A DNA stretch of 64,000 nt, taken from contig JAQFVV010012507.1 in NCBI GenBank assembly GCA_028023455.1, positions 2,708,901-2,772,900 on the forward strand, written 5' to 3'. A program made the translations under genes and the position numbers. Origin of the DNA: Epiperipatus broadwayi. Taxonomy: Eukaryota; Onychophora; Udeonychophora; Euonychophora; Peripatidae. The notes beneath the pieces were generated by a model. The model saw only the letters and a program-made list of their open reading frames with translations. It made no database searches and had not been told where the DNA came from. Positions 38,299 to 51,681 of this stretch are shown here, piece by piece. Position 1 is the stretch's first letter; the number at the start of each line of letters is the position of its first letter.

Positions 38299-39120
38299 TA
38301 ATGAGCAAATGATATAATGTTTTTACATTATTGATTATGAATATGAATTAATTATCTGTTTTATTTATTGCATGTGTTGTATACATTTTCATTTATATAT
38401 CTAGAAGATGTTGTGTATGTCAGCCATGAAATAGAAAGAAAATATATTTACATAAATACTTATAAATAAATACTAAAAATTGTGTATAAAAATTATTATG
38501 TATCTTTAAGTTGTTTTCTGTTTTCTTATAATCATAAAGTGAAATTATTAATTTAATTACAGAAATTTTGATACAATCAGTATATTTTAAAATATATACC
38601 ATCATGAAGATAATTTGTGAATTTTTATTCTTAAGGTATATTGGTCTTTACATATGTAACAAAAACAATCAAACGTACACTATTTATTTCAAATAAAATC
38701 AAACAAAATTAATGTTATAAAATATATTTTAATTTTGTTTTTAATGTAATAATTTTACTTTTGCCTAGTTTATATATTTAGGTTCTATAAACAACATATG
38801 CATTCTAAAATAAATAAATAAATGATGAAAAACCTACAATTTGTTTTAATTTGTCCAAAAAATTTTTAGGTATGTTTTTAAATAAAATTTTTATTAAAAA
38901 GCATATTTATTAATACATATAAACACACAACAACAATATGTGCAGAAGCACAATCAAATTAAAGTTCATGAATCTTTAGAGCTCTCACTAAAATTCTTTG
39001 GTGCTTTCTATAGTTTGAAGGTGCAAGTAAGCTTGGGATTTGAAATTCATTTATATCACAATTAAGCCAATAAACATCACATTATCATGATTTCTTATGC
39101 CTGCTTATAATTCATTAAAA

Positions 39121-39415
39121 CAGGCAAAACTCTCCATACAGTATTGCCACTCAATGCCAGCCAGAGTAATCAATGGCTGCCAGATGGCTTGTGCATAAAA
39201 TCCCCATTTAGTGCCTACTCATCCAATATCCCCAGACTAGGTGCAGTGTTCTCAGACCCAGAGTTTTTTACTGACAAAGGCTACAAGTCAGAAACTAATC
39301 TAGTGATATTGGATGAGTAGGCACTGGATGGGGATTTTATGCACAAGCCTTCTGGCATCCATTGATTACTCTGATTTGCACTGAGTGGCAATACTGTATG
39401 AGAGTTTTGCTAGGT
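39121..39415. mobile_element. Fold-back element (295 bp) with hammerhead-like words
   Basis: Arms 39121-39232 and 39305-39415 are inverted copies, about 90 percent alike (AAAACTCTC..ATACAGTATTGCCACTCA, AGAGTAATCAATGG, GGCTTGTGCATAAAATCCCC). The 72-bp centre holds CTGACAA (39271-39277), GAAAC (39291-39295) and AATCTAG, plus CCCCAGACTAG, the complement of the CTAGTCTGGGG word seen in family M. The core is degenerate. No coding sequence; GC is higher than in the flanks. Confidence 0.7.
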
Positions 39416-41269
39416 TATATCATAATTATGGCATTTAAAACAAACTTTTTATCCATTTGAATGAAATATATGTTTAAATAAAATATTTTATAATAAAATA
39501 TTGAGATATTAATATTTTTTCATTTTGTATTAATTTTAGCATTTGGTTAATTCTTATATATTCCATAATAAACATTGTATCATTTAAAATTTAATCTATA
39601 ATAAAGCCCTGTTGTATTCCAGTTCCTTTTTTAATATTATATACTACAGCACTGATTATTCCATAAATTAATATATTACTGTGGTACTGTAAATGTTTTA
39701 TAGGTAGAGATAGTTTATTATAAAATATTAGCAGACATCAAAATACAGAAGTCTTTTGGAGAATTTTGATAGTGAACTTGAAATATCAATATTATATATA
39801 AATTGTTGACTTTGCTTATTGAGATGCAGATTAAAAGAGATTCCCCATCTAAGATCAGGGGCTTATATACTTTTTTCTAATGATGACACATTTAAGTCAC
39901 TATCTTAAATGTTGTTCCTATTGTTTCACTCAATTTTATTCCTTTGCTATAGTCTTTATTATGATTAACTAAATTTCATTTAGTACAAAGATATTTTATA
40001 ATACATAAGCATTTTGTGATAAATTTATAATAAATAAATGTTTTAAAAATAATAATTATAAAATCTGCAAATTAAAATATATTTTAAAATAATAATTTAA
40101 ACAAGATATGATCATACTTTGTATATTTATTTATTGAATAAAAATATCCTATGTTTTTACATATATATTGAAATAATAATATACATACATGCCTTCACAC
40201 CCTAAATAATAATTGACTATTTGTTTATTTATGTTCATGTATTATTTATTAAATGTATGCAGCAAAAAAGCAACTAATAAATGAATCTATCAATATGTAT
40301 TTCAATATATTCAATTTTTCTAATAATAAAATGTTAATTTTATCATGATATACAATTTGATATTCTGTTGGTTAGGAAAATTTAAATTAAAAATTCATGA
40401 AAATTGTTTTATACTACAATGTATTTTTAGTCACTATTTATTAATAATGTAAATTATTAATCCTTCTTTAAAACAATTGGAAAAATAAAATAAATTAGTT
40501 TTTGGGAATATAATAATTCTGAGTTTAAATCTAGACCAAGATGGTATAATATGTATATATCTAAAAAAAAAAAAAAAAAAAGAAAATTGACTATACAAAT
40601 AATATTATTCACTGAACTTCTTGAATATACAGTTATAGAGAAAAAAAATTTGATAATTCTTTCAAAAAACATATATACATAATTTCAAAATCTTGTTATA
40701 AATTTGAATCTAGAAATAAGCAATCACTACATTGCTAAATTATTTAGTCATTTATCTATTGAATTAAAAGGCTTGTTATGATAAAAGAAATAGAAAATCA
40801 AATTAAAAAATAAGAGTTGGAAAAAGAGAATAAACTAATTTAGTATATAGCAACATTTGTATGATGCAATCAATATTTTTATTACATATAATTAATATAT
40901 TATTGAATTGTAATTTGTTGATATTATCATTAGCAAATTCTGCATTATATTTAACATCAAAGAAAATATAAATATATAAACTGCTTTTTCAAATTCTCTT
41001 CTAGATAAAAGTACAACTAGGGTTTAGTAAAAGAAAAATGGTCTTTATGTAAATATATTTATTCTCTATTTTATCTGTATAAATTACTAAAGAATAAACA
41101 ATTATTATAGGCTTAAAAAAGGTAACTATTTTTAACACTAAATAATATCAAATACAACCAAATGTATAAAAAATTCTTCGATTATTTTAAATTAATATTT
41201 AACCTAATTGGCAAAATATAATTCACTTTCTCAATAATGCAATATTTGAAGCACAAAACATGTCATAAT

Positions 41270-41470
41270 ATTTTTTGCGCAATGTCATATATAAGCGGCC
41301 TGCAATGGGTAATACAATGTAAATGTATTAGCCATAAGGCCGGCCACAGAAATGTTATTATGTGTTTTGACAGATAAACAATGTCATCAAGTGGCCGTGC
41401 CCAGATTTCAGATGATTACCAAATTAATAGTTGAAATTGGTAACGTTCCACCATTTAAATTAACAAGTTA
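41270..41470. other. GC-richer block of unknown nature
   Basis: Contains GGCCTGCAATGGG, AAGGCCGGCCAC and AAGTGGCCGTGCCC in an otherwise very AT-rich region. It is not open for long in any frame and no tRNA-like box or known repeat was recognised. Confidence 0.3.
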
Positions 41471-42189
41471 TAGTTTAATCTCATCTCTTCCCATCTTCTA
41501 AATGCATCAAATAACCTTTACTAATAATAAAATTAAATTAATAAAATAAAGATGTAGTACTAATTAACTCTATTGTATAGTAAGTTAAAATTAAATATAA
41601 CACTACTTAACTTTTATTGTACAGTAATTTAAAATAAATAACTAAATTAATGTCTTATCTAAATAATATGGGAATATCTCAAAGAATTAATTTATTGTAT
41701 GGCTTAATTTTAAATCCATACTTTACAATAACTACTAATTACCATCATAAAAGTAATGACATAAATTAAACATTATTCTAATAAAATAATAGTAGTTAAA
41801 TAATGAATGAAATAGGGTGCATTTTGATTTCAATTCATCATATAAATAATAACTGAGTACTAAAAATTTCCAAAAAATCATCAATTAGTCAAGCACTTCA
41901 TATGGTGTTTGGATCGAGAGACAACATCATCTGATCTGAACATATTCATCATTAAATTTATGGAATAGTGCAATCATATATTGGATATGTGTGTGTGCAT
42001 GTGTCAAAACATAGAACATGAATGCATTCCAAAGAATAACTCTGAACAAAGTTTTTAAATAAATAAAACATTTATTACAAGATATAACTAAATAAACACT
42101 TTGCATTTCTAATTTATACATGTACATATTTTAGATAATTCCAATATCAATGACTGAATAGTTTACTTGAGAGTAACTAACGTTAAAAT

Positions 42190-42475
42190 AAACTTCCTTG
42201 TATTTTATTCCAAATATATACTAGCTCTCAGTCAATTCTGATAAGCTTATGAAAAGAAACATTATAAACACTATTCTAGAATAAATAAATATGAAATTAA
42301 AGTTTTTGTATTTTATTTCAAATATAAGCAAGCTATCAGTCAGTTCTGATATGCTTATGAGAAAGAAACACTTATAAACACTAGCACTAAAATAGTAAAA
42401 TATGAAATTAAACTTCTTGGTATTTTTACTTAAAATACACATATGCTATTAGCTAACTCCAACATTCTGCTAATT
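42190..42475. repeat. Tandem repeat, period about 110 bp, 2.6 units
   Basis: Units start at 42190, 42299 and 42410 (AAACTTCCTTG, AAAGTTTTTG, AAACTTCTTGG). Shared inner words are GTATTTTATT, CAGTCAxTTCTGATA, GCTTATGA and AAGAAACA..TATAAACACTA. The third unit is partial and more diverged. Confidence 0.8.
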
Positions 42476-45400
42476 AAATCAACATTGGGGTAGGTAAACA
42501 TCAAAATAATACACTATAGGCTTAAATCTATGAGTAAGAGATCAAGCTATCCTTCATAAATCAATTAAATAGTTCTGTTAACTAGCTTCACTCTCTTTCC
42601 TTTTGCTTGCTCATTCAAAATGAGGATGAATCATTCTGAGAATTGATGATATAAAGCTTAAAATAATTAGAATGACGTGATTTGAAATATTGATTTAAGA
42701 CTTACAAATCAGTGATAGATTTTCTCCATACCTTCAGAATTAATAGTATTTTATGCATGTGTCTGAATTGTACTATTTATAAAATAATTAACATAGCTAT
42801 ATCTGATCGGTTTACTTATGGAATTGAAATACAATACCACTAATCCTACTTTAGTTGTTCTGTGAAAGAAATCAATTCTACCTTTATTTTTTATTAGCAG
42901 ATTACATTACACTTGGCTATGAATAAATGATGGGAAAACATTGCAAATGGGTACATAAGGGATAAGAAGACTTTTTTAACTCTTTTCTTTTAAATAACAA
43001 AATACAATGACTCCTTTGTCTAATTCAGAGGCTTAACTACTGGTATAGACTTTGTCTCATCATTGAAAAATAAGAGAAATATACTACTTTACTTCACATA
43101 ATATAATCATTATAATACACAATTACTTAATCTGGAAAATATAATCCACTCATGACAATTATTTCAATAAACTGAGGGAGAGTTCTCTCAATCCTTATAA
43201 CACAATATATATCATAAATGCTTTCTTTCTCTATAGCCACAAAATACTTTTCAATCTAAGCATTAAAAAAATAATAAATTAACTCTTAAATAAATCAGTA
43301 ATCATTCTACTCTTTTTGGCACATCACACTATCCAAAACCGATTGGAAAGTAAGTCATTCTACTTTTAATTTAACAATTATATAAATGGATTAAACAACA
43401 GATAGGCATACATATGGACAAACAATTTCAAATCATATTTAATACAAAATATAGTAATGGCATTAATTAATAAGTTATAAAAAAATGAATCTTTTATTTA
43501 TTTAAATGTGAAATGTAATGATTACTACTAAATAATTCTCAGCATTTCTAGCAAAGCAAAGATAAAATAACTCTTTAGTGTATTTGATATTAGTCAATAA
43601 ATTGAAATAAAAGTTTGATTTGTGACAAACAACAAATCTTTAAATTTGAAGCAAAATAATTATTAAGAAATGGACCTCATAATTTCTTAAAATGTACAGA
43701 TAAAATAATAATTGTTATGCATTTACCCCTTCTCAAAATTAGCTGTTAGCTTTCTAATAGCAAACAGATATTTCTATCGCCAACATATGTATATAGAAAC
43801 AGAAGTATACAATAAAATTATATTAAAATAATAATTAATTACCCAGTACAATATTTCTCCATATTATACTTTTCCAAGACATTCTTGAAGAACGAAATAA
43901 TAATTAAATAAAAAAATATAAGACAAATAATTGGTCTACCTATCTATCATATGCTAACAAAAAATATTCATTAATTTTCTTTAGCTGGAACATAAGAGTT
44001 CATTTGCACAGTCCGTAAATAATACATCTTGGTCATAAATGAAAATGATGATGATAATTGTATAACAATAGATATTAGTAAACACATAACCATTTCCTGG
44101 ATCTAATTAAAGAGCATTTCTAAAGTTTTTAGCAATATCTAACTGAAACTGCTGGCAATATTGCATGTGAGATACTTAATAATGACAAATAAATCATTCC
44201 TGCATATTTTTACTAATAATATACTATTTAATTCATTGCGTTTGTCAAGGTGCTTGTGCTAAATTGTCAAAGGTCATGCATCTGGCAACTAGTTGATTAG
44301 TTTATAAAATTCACTTAAGTCTACATAAGTTTATTAATAATATACTTTAACAGCAATTCAAATACAAATGAGGAGAACAATAAAATAAGTGTTGACATCT
44401 AGTATCCATGCTCTTCCACTCATTCAGTTATAAACACATTTAAATATAAGTTAGTGATTCATTAATTATATATATATCACACATTCCATTCCTTAATCCT
44501 AAAGATGTGAATGGTTAAGTATATTTCTTGTTCAATAACAATAATTATAAGGCTGGTTATAATAAGTTATACACACATCCTTCCAATTAAACTTTACTTC
44601 TTTATAGCTAATAGAAATTGTTTATACAGAGTCTTTGAAATGTTTTATGAAAAGGTTCAGCATAAACTTTCCAGAATAATAGCAAAATTCACACATTCCA
44701 ATTATTTCTTTAATATTAGAGATTAAATTTAGGTATATCAAATTTGTAATATAGACACACATATGCATCCTACATTATGATTTTAAGTCTAAATTAGTCA
44801 TTTGGAATATAGAGAAAGAAATACCTTGTTTTTTTTTTGTTCTTTATGTCTCCATCTTAATCTTTACCTTCCCAAGAAGAATTTCTTAACTATTTTCATT
44901 CAGAAAATTAATATAATTTTGTACTCTTGAGCTTGGGTTGAATTTCAACCACTTGATTATGGAAGAACCAATTTGTAGAAGAAAATTTGTAGGGATAAAA
45001 CCCCTTTATGGAGGGAGAATTGTAATAAAAGAAAAGCCACCCTTTTTCTAAAAGTAACTCTTTTTTATATTGATTATTACTTAGCCATCTGTTTCTTCCA
45101 CCAATCATTGGTCGCTCAAAAGTTCAACTTTAAAACAAAGGTCATCCCTCATACTGTACCAAGATAATTAGTTTCATATATGCAATAACTTTTTCTGTCT
45201 TGAAAAAGAAAGAGAACAAAAACTCATTTAGTTTTTTTTTTTAAAAAAAGAAAATTAATTAAATTGAAACAATAATAAAATATTCTGCATTTCTAAAGTA
45301 ACAAAAAAAATTATTTTAACAAATAAAATAATTGATAGTGTGTTTGTCTATTTGACAATTCACTGGTCCATTGATCCATCAATTCATTTAAAATGTGTTT

Positions 45401-48400
45401 TAACTGGTTATCCAAGATATTGATTATGAAATTAAATATTTTACTGTGAAACATAATATTTGTTAGTTTAATTAAGTACATGAATGAAAAATGAAGTTGA
45501 AAGATGGCAGAAACATACATACACTGCACTATAGGTACTAAACCAATCTGACCCAAACAAAAGTTTCTATCACTATGAATGTGCTAATGGCGCTATGGAT
45601 TGAAGTATTAAAGAGCAAATAAACCAGAAAATCACCAAAACAAATAGCAAATACTATTTGACAAACTTGTATCAACTTAAACTATATACTGACAATTTTT
45701 GTGACAAGCCATCCCCTTTCTGTCCTTAAATATTCACTAAAGAAAAATATTAAATATCTCAAAACATTCAAGTAATATCTGCAAATGCTGTCTTAACAGA
45801 GTTTTAGATTACTAATGAAAATTTTTTTTTAAATTTTAGGTTATTTCTTTTTTTTTAGTTAGATGCAACCAGCTATTGCTGATACAGTGCTATTTAATTA
45901 TAATTGGTTTCTTGTGCCTATTCAGAAGGTCACAATATATATAACTTACCTTTAAAATATGTAATTCTAATATGTCAATTAAGTATCTTCATCTTGTCAA
46001 TTTTAAGAAACATATTTTATATTGAGAGTTAATTTTTTTCCACTTCATGCTCAACTGATAATGTAATATCAATAGTGTTTTGTTATAATTCTATCTCGAT
46101 ATATCTTGAAATGTGTTTTACTTTTAAAAAAATTGTAAAAAAACACACAAATTTATTTTTTCCAAATTAAATGATAAAAACAGCAATATATATTGGTGGA
46201 ACAAACTGATTGTTTACTCAATTTATCTTAACAATCACCCAGATTGAATAATCTGTACAAGGGTGCCACTAGGAGACTGCCTAGCACTAGACCCAGGTGA
46301 TTCTTCACAGGTCATAGAGTTTATTTAGTTTGTTTGTAACACAGTTATTAAACCCAAAATAACTGATGCCAGACAACTCCAATTTTATCACCAATTTTAT
46401 ATCCAGAATATATTGATTGAAAATAACCAAAATGAATTCAAATAAATATGCAAGAAAATTTTATTTAAGAATAACCTTTATTAAGCCTTTCACATTATGT
46501 GCACTCAATACAAATTTAGATACAATCTTTCATTTGGCTTCTTAATTAGCTTTCTTTCCTATTCTTGCCGTGTAACCATGCATTAAATAACATTGATATC
46601 TTGTTTATACCTCATGGATATATCCTCAGCAACAACCTATGGGTCAGTGCAGACTACCATTTATCATTGGAATCCCACGCAAGTAGGATTTCTAATAACA
46701 AATGTATATATTATCATATAATACTAAATCATTTATGCACTTTACTACTGTTACACAATGCTTTATTTACCACCCTATTTTACAGTTTCGATTGCCCCAG
46801 CAATCTTCTTCAAAACTCTTATATCTCTTAACTTCAACTTTTAAATTTATATATTTTAATGAACGGCTTGTTCTGGCTAAGGTCAAAATTCTATCTTGTC
46901 TTAAAATGTTATTCAATTTTAACTAATAACTATAATATGACCACAAGTATCTTTTTGTCTCTATGACAGCATTATCTCTTTATATTCTACCTAAAGTTGA
47001 CTATTATGCACTTTATTTAAGATTGGTCTGAATCAAATCCCTTGGCATATGATAAGTATACCCACACTCATATAATTATAAAGGTTATACAAAGAATGTT
47101 AATAATAAAGTAAAATGTTGAACATGACAATCATTCTAGCATCAAAGATATAAATAAGATATTCAAGTACACTTCACACTCTATTGTTGAGAGGTTATAC
47201 CCTGGCTTATAATCCATTACATTTAAGTAGAATCACTAATAGAATATTGTGAGTTAAATATAATGAAGTTCAATGGTTTTAAACAACAGTTTATATTTAC
47301 TCATTTTTACCACACTTTCAAAGATGTTGAAGTTGGCATTCACCATTCAATTCAAATGAAAATACAGTTATCAGAACACTTCAATTATTCTTTGGTGCAC
47401 TGATCCAGGTTTGAATTTATTTTTTTACTTGTTGAGACCTGTCAAGAATTTGGGTGGTCTTCTTTTTTTTGCCCTATAACAGCCTTGACTAGCTTGTTGT
47501 TCTCCATCATTCTACATACCATAACTTCCTCGACAACATTTAGAAACAGCATTAGGGCAAAATTCTCCTGGAGAGATTTTGAAAACTCCAGCTGGACAAT
47601 GTTTTAGTTTGCCCTTTTCTATTTTTTTTCTTAGCTGTTCTTTTTTACTTTCTCTAAATAATTAATTCCAAAAAATTTTTATCCCATTTATAGTCTTTTT
47701 TTTATCTTAAACTCTTTTCATCTCCAATTATTTTTATATTTTATTTGTTTTTGCACTTTCTGTCTATGTTTGGAAACTGTCATGAATGAAATTCTTTATT
47801 CTTTTGGTTTATACTTTGGTTCGTGAAATTTTATATAATTTTTTTTTCTTTTCTTTTCACATGTCCTTACATGATTACACAAAGATGCAATAATGACTTC
47901 TTTATAATTTTTTTAATCAATTTTTGTATCTATTTTAACCCCCAACAATAGAGCTTGATTTACAAATCTTACTTCCTTTCTTTATTTCGTTTTTTTTTTT
48001 TTTTTTGGTAATTAAAATATATAAATATGAAAAGAATCTGCCTAGTTAAAGAATGAAATATTTTTTAGAACAATAATCAGATAAAAAAAAAAATCAAACT
48101 TGAATGGTTGATTCTTTAGAAAGATAAAATTTTATGAAAGGGGTTTTATATTTAAATAAACACACACATTCTCCAATTTTCATGTTTAATATATTTTAAT
48201 CCTACCTTACTTATATAATAATTGAAATTCTTGAAACTGTAAAATAATCTATTTACATATGAGATGGTGGAAAATAATGTCTTCATATATATATACATTA
48301 AAAGCCTAAAACTAAACTAATCAATAAAATAATCAAAATTACCTCAAATTTACAACTTTTCCAGACTAGCCAAAAAAAATATAAACTCTAAAACACAACT

Positions 48401-48479
48401 AATGGTTCCATTGCTACAAGCAGACTTCTCAAGTGTAAAGAACTACAAAATAACAAACTAAATATTACCCACAATTCCA

Positions 48480-49700
48480 TGTACATCCCACACCCCTTGA
48501 TACTAAAAGAACTTTTAAATAAATTAATTGTTTCAAAATCATAAATTTTTAATAATGAAGATTCTTTAATTCTTTTATTTCATTTCTCTCAAAGAAGACA
48601 ACTTTATTCTCTCAAAATTAATAGAGTAGCGTGTATCTATTTCATGGATATATAAAGCAGAACTACAATATTTATTTCTAACCCTACTTTTTTATACCTT
48701 TATTTTTTCATTTAAGTCAAACTACTCTGATGTATATATACCTTCTTATAAAAACAAGAGATAATATACACTACTCCGGAATAGTCTTTCTATCAAAAAA
48801 TTTCCTTTGTGTTATTTAATAAATTATTCAATGTAATACCCCTTTTCCAAGCAATTTTCTTATTTCTGAACAAATTGCTATTTTTACATATAATTCCATA
48901 AGAAGACAATTTAAATGTCAAAGAAATATAATCATATTTTTCTTTATTCTTTACTTTACTATTAAATAAAATACTTTTAACAAATTTGTCAAAGTGGCTA
49001 ACACTCAATCTTTATAAAATTGACCTTTTTGAAACAAAGCTACCCCATTAGAATTATTTATTCTCTTATTTATATAACAATAATTTCTTAAAGTAGCTAG
49101 CTACTTTATGAGATAATTATCAGGTTTAATTATAGACCTTAACTCTTTACTCTTAACATAATGACTACATACCTAGCAATTATTCTTTACATTTCTAATC
49201 ACCAATAAATCTAAAAATTTTAATTTAACAAAATCTAACCCTTTGTTTTCTACAACATAATTTATTGAAGGATCAAAACAATTAAATTCATGTACTAAGT
49301 CTTTCAATTTATCATTTTCAAATATAAACAAACTATCATTAACATATCTAACAAGTAACTTTAAATATAAACAATACTTCTTAATAATAATTTCCTTTTT
49401 CAAATAATTAATATAAACTGAACAAATTAAAAAAGCAATAATACATTCTATTATCTACCCTTCCTTAATCTTATAAAAATTACTATTATAAGTAAAATAC
49501 AGAGTATCATCCAATAATAAAAGCTAATCTTTAATAACTTTAATATTTTTCTTTGGCAAAGATCCATGTTTAACCAACACAGACATAAGAACATCAATAT
49601 TGCTTAATCCATTAACATTCTTAATATTCAAACTATACCAAATATCCATTTATTTTCCATTTTAAATTATTAATCTTATTAAAAGTCTCAAAAGAAGAAA
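48480..49700 (-). pseudogene. PLE reverse transcriptase fragment and GIY-YIG relic (copy B)
   Basis: Read right to left: NIKNVNGLSNIDVLM and KHGSLPKKNIKVIKD (RT fingers, near 49640-49530), TLYFTYNSNFYKIKEG (near 49500), CSVYINYLKKEIIIKK (near 49410), LVRYVNDSLFIF (motif C; YVND instead of YVDD, one catalytic Asp lost), FLDLLVIRN, then the linker KRGITLNNLLNNTKEIF (near 48800) and a frameshifted GIY-YIG region to about 48480. Several stops and shifts make it dead. It extends farther into the RT N-terminal part than copy A. Confidence 0.8.
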
Positions 49701-49719
49701 CTGTGTAAAGAAAAATATA

Positions 49720-50170
49720 TTTTTTTATTTGCCATTTAAATTGTTGTCTTACAGAATTGTATATAAAAATAGTATTTTTTTTTTTTTTGGTAATAAGAAA
49801 ATTGCTTTGTAAAGTGGTATTACTTTGAATATTTTTTTAAATAATACAAAGGAAATTTTTTGATAGAAAGATTATTCCTGGAGTAGTGTATATTATCACT
49901 TGTTTTTGTAAGAAGTATAGATAGGTCAGAGTAGTTTGAACTTAAATGAAAAAATAAAGGACATATAAGTGGGGTTAGAAATAAATATCTTTGTTCTGCT
50001 TTATATCTCCATGAAAAAGATACAAGCTACATTTAATTTTGATGAGGCAAGGTTGTCTTATTTGAGGGAAATGAAAAGAATTAAAAAATCTTTCTTATTA
50101 AAAAAATATTACTATGAAATAATTATCTTATTTAAAAGTTCTTTTAATATCAGGGTGTATGGGATGTGTT
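49720..50170 (+). pseudogene. PLE right arm: GIY-YIG relic (copy B, inverted)
   Basis: Diverged inverted copy of the linker and endonuclease: KIALxSGITLN-like (near 49800), IIPGVVYIIT (near 49875), GQSSLNLNEKIKD, YLHEKDT, then FNFDEARLSYLREMKRIKKS and ILFKSSFNIR (50040-50155). The Glu of the endonuclease reads KKS. Frames change several times. Confidence 0.7.
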
Positions 50171-50325
50171 TAAATATAATTTTATTTTGTAGTTCTTTAC
50201 ATTTAAGAAATTTGCTTGTAGCAGTGAAACCATTGATTGTGTTTTAGAGTTTATATTTTACTTTATTTATTTATTTTGGCTAATTTAGTTGATTTGTGAA
50301 TTTGGTCAAATTTTGATTTTATATA

Positions 50326-51681
50326 TATATATATTAAAAAATACATTTGTAATATACATTTGAATTTTGAATGATTATTTTTAGAAATTATTATAAAACT
50401 ACATATAAAAGAAATACACAACTTAGTATTTTTACATCAGTAAGCCTCTTCAAATATATGTTGTTAGTTTTGACCACATTTGAGATTCTTCAGGTGTTTT
50501 TCTTTTGCATAGATTGTCTCTGGACTCTGAAATATTTAAATATTGTCAACAAATTTACTTTTAAACCCTTTTGCACAATGTACAATATAAAACCAAATTA
50601 TATTAAATTTGTAGAATTGGCTAGCCAGATGCAATTGGAAATGATCCTAAAGATTTTATTTATTTACTTATGGTTTTTTTTTAATATTTATCCAATATTT
50701 CGTATACAATTTAGGTTTTACATGACTCGTTACAATAGCTAACTATCCTTTTGTAGAGACAGAGTGAAAGTAAGAAAAATAACTTGAGCTTTATTGTCAC
50801 ATCATTGAACATTAAAAATGGAAAAAAATTCATAATGTTTGCACTATTTATATAGTAAAAAAATCTCAAAATATCATAAACTGTTAAATTTTTACTTTAT
50901 TTCCTCTCCAAGTTATCATATAATTACTTAATTATTGTGATTTATAATTACTTAATTATTGTGATTTTACTAAAGCCAGATTTAAATTAAACAACTTTGA
51001 TAATAAATAAAATACTTTAATTCTGTTTTTAGAAACTTTGATATAAAATAAAAGAGAAAAAACATGTTTCAAATTTATTTAGAATTTAGAACTAATTTTG
51101 ATTTGCTGTTTATTAATATTAAATGATTTTAACTTGCCACATTCACACATTCCAGCATGCGCACACAAATAATTTATTGTATATGTAGATATATAATATT
51201 TGGATTGACACTAAATGTCAATTGTAAAGAAAGTTATTTTCTATGCCTCAATAATTTTCTTCCGGGATCTCTTTCTTCCTAACCAAGTTTAAATGCTAAG
51301 CTCCCACTTTTTTCTAAGTAATTTTAATAAATAATTAAAACTGCCAATGAATTATCCACTTCAGTATATATATATACACACAAACAGAGAAAAATGATAT
51401 AAGGTTTTTTTTTCCATTTATTGAGCAACGAATCTGGCTGATGTGAAAAATATAATTGGTTTGGTCAATATTATATTGTAATTTCTTTATATAATTTTCC
51501 AATTATCACTAACATGGATGTTTTGTATGTGAAGTATGTGCACTTGTTGTTTGTTTATAAGATAGTTAAAGTGGATAATTGTTTACTCTTTTTTCATAAG
51601 TTAAATTTTGATTGATTTTTAAAAATATATTGATTAAATTCCACATTGGTTTGTCCTTGCATAAGTTTGAATGTCTTTTTA
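50326..51681. other. AT-rich stretch without recognised gene
   Basis: The 123-codon open frame at 50371-50742 is rich in Phe, Ile and Leu and shows no motif; I regard it as chance. A short tandem duplication (ATAATTACTTAATTATTGTG, twice) lies near 50920-50965. Confidence 0.45.

Larger units (their letters stand above)
39416..48296. other. Long AT-rich stretch without recognised genes
   Basis: Nearly 9 kb with no supported gene. Listed separately: a tandem repeat at 42190-42475 and a GC-richer block at 41270-41470. A stretch near 47400-47620 has several Cys codons on the minus strand but no supporting acceptor site. The rest is low-complexity AT-rich sequence. Confidence 0.5.
48297..50325 (-). 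mobile_element. Penelope-like element, copy B, older, with inverted arms
   Basis: Same family as copy A (shared ends TACAAGCAGACTTCTCAAGT and AAAGAACTAC, and shared protein segments) but more decayed. Left arm about 48325-48945, right arm about 49720-50320, spacer with RT. Here the RT spacer is continuous with the left arm, so the minus strand is the element strand, opposite to copy A. Both copies therefore have an inverted 3' half joined to a 5'-truncated element. Confidence 0.82.

Noticed and set aside
38129-38317. Open frame with alternating Ile-Tyr
   Set aside because: Translation of (TA)n runs in the arm of a fold-back element.
44908-45556. Minus-strand open frames of 66 and 81 codons
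   Set aside because: No recognisable motif, no supporting splice sites, and length expected by chance in this window.
47460-47620. Possible Cys-rich exon on the minus strand (HCPAGVFKISPGEFCPNA) ending at a GTATGT donor-like site
   Set aside because: The upstream sequence is purine-rich and lacks a polypyrimidine tract, the open frame is short, and no family was recognised.
50371-50742. 123-codon open frame with hydrophobic residues
   Set aside because: The composition follows local AT-richness; there is no motif or signal for a membrane protein gene beyond chance.
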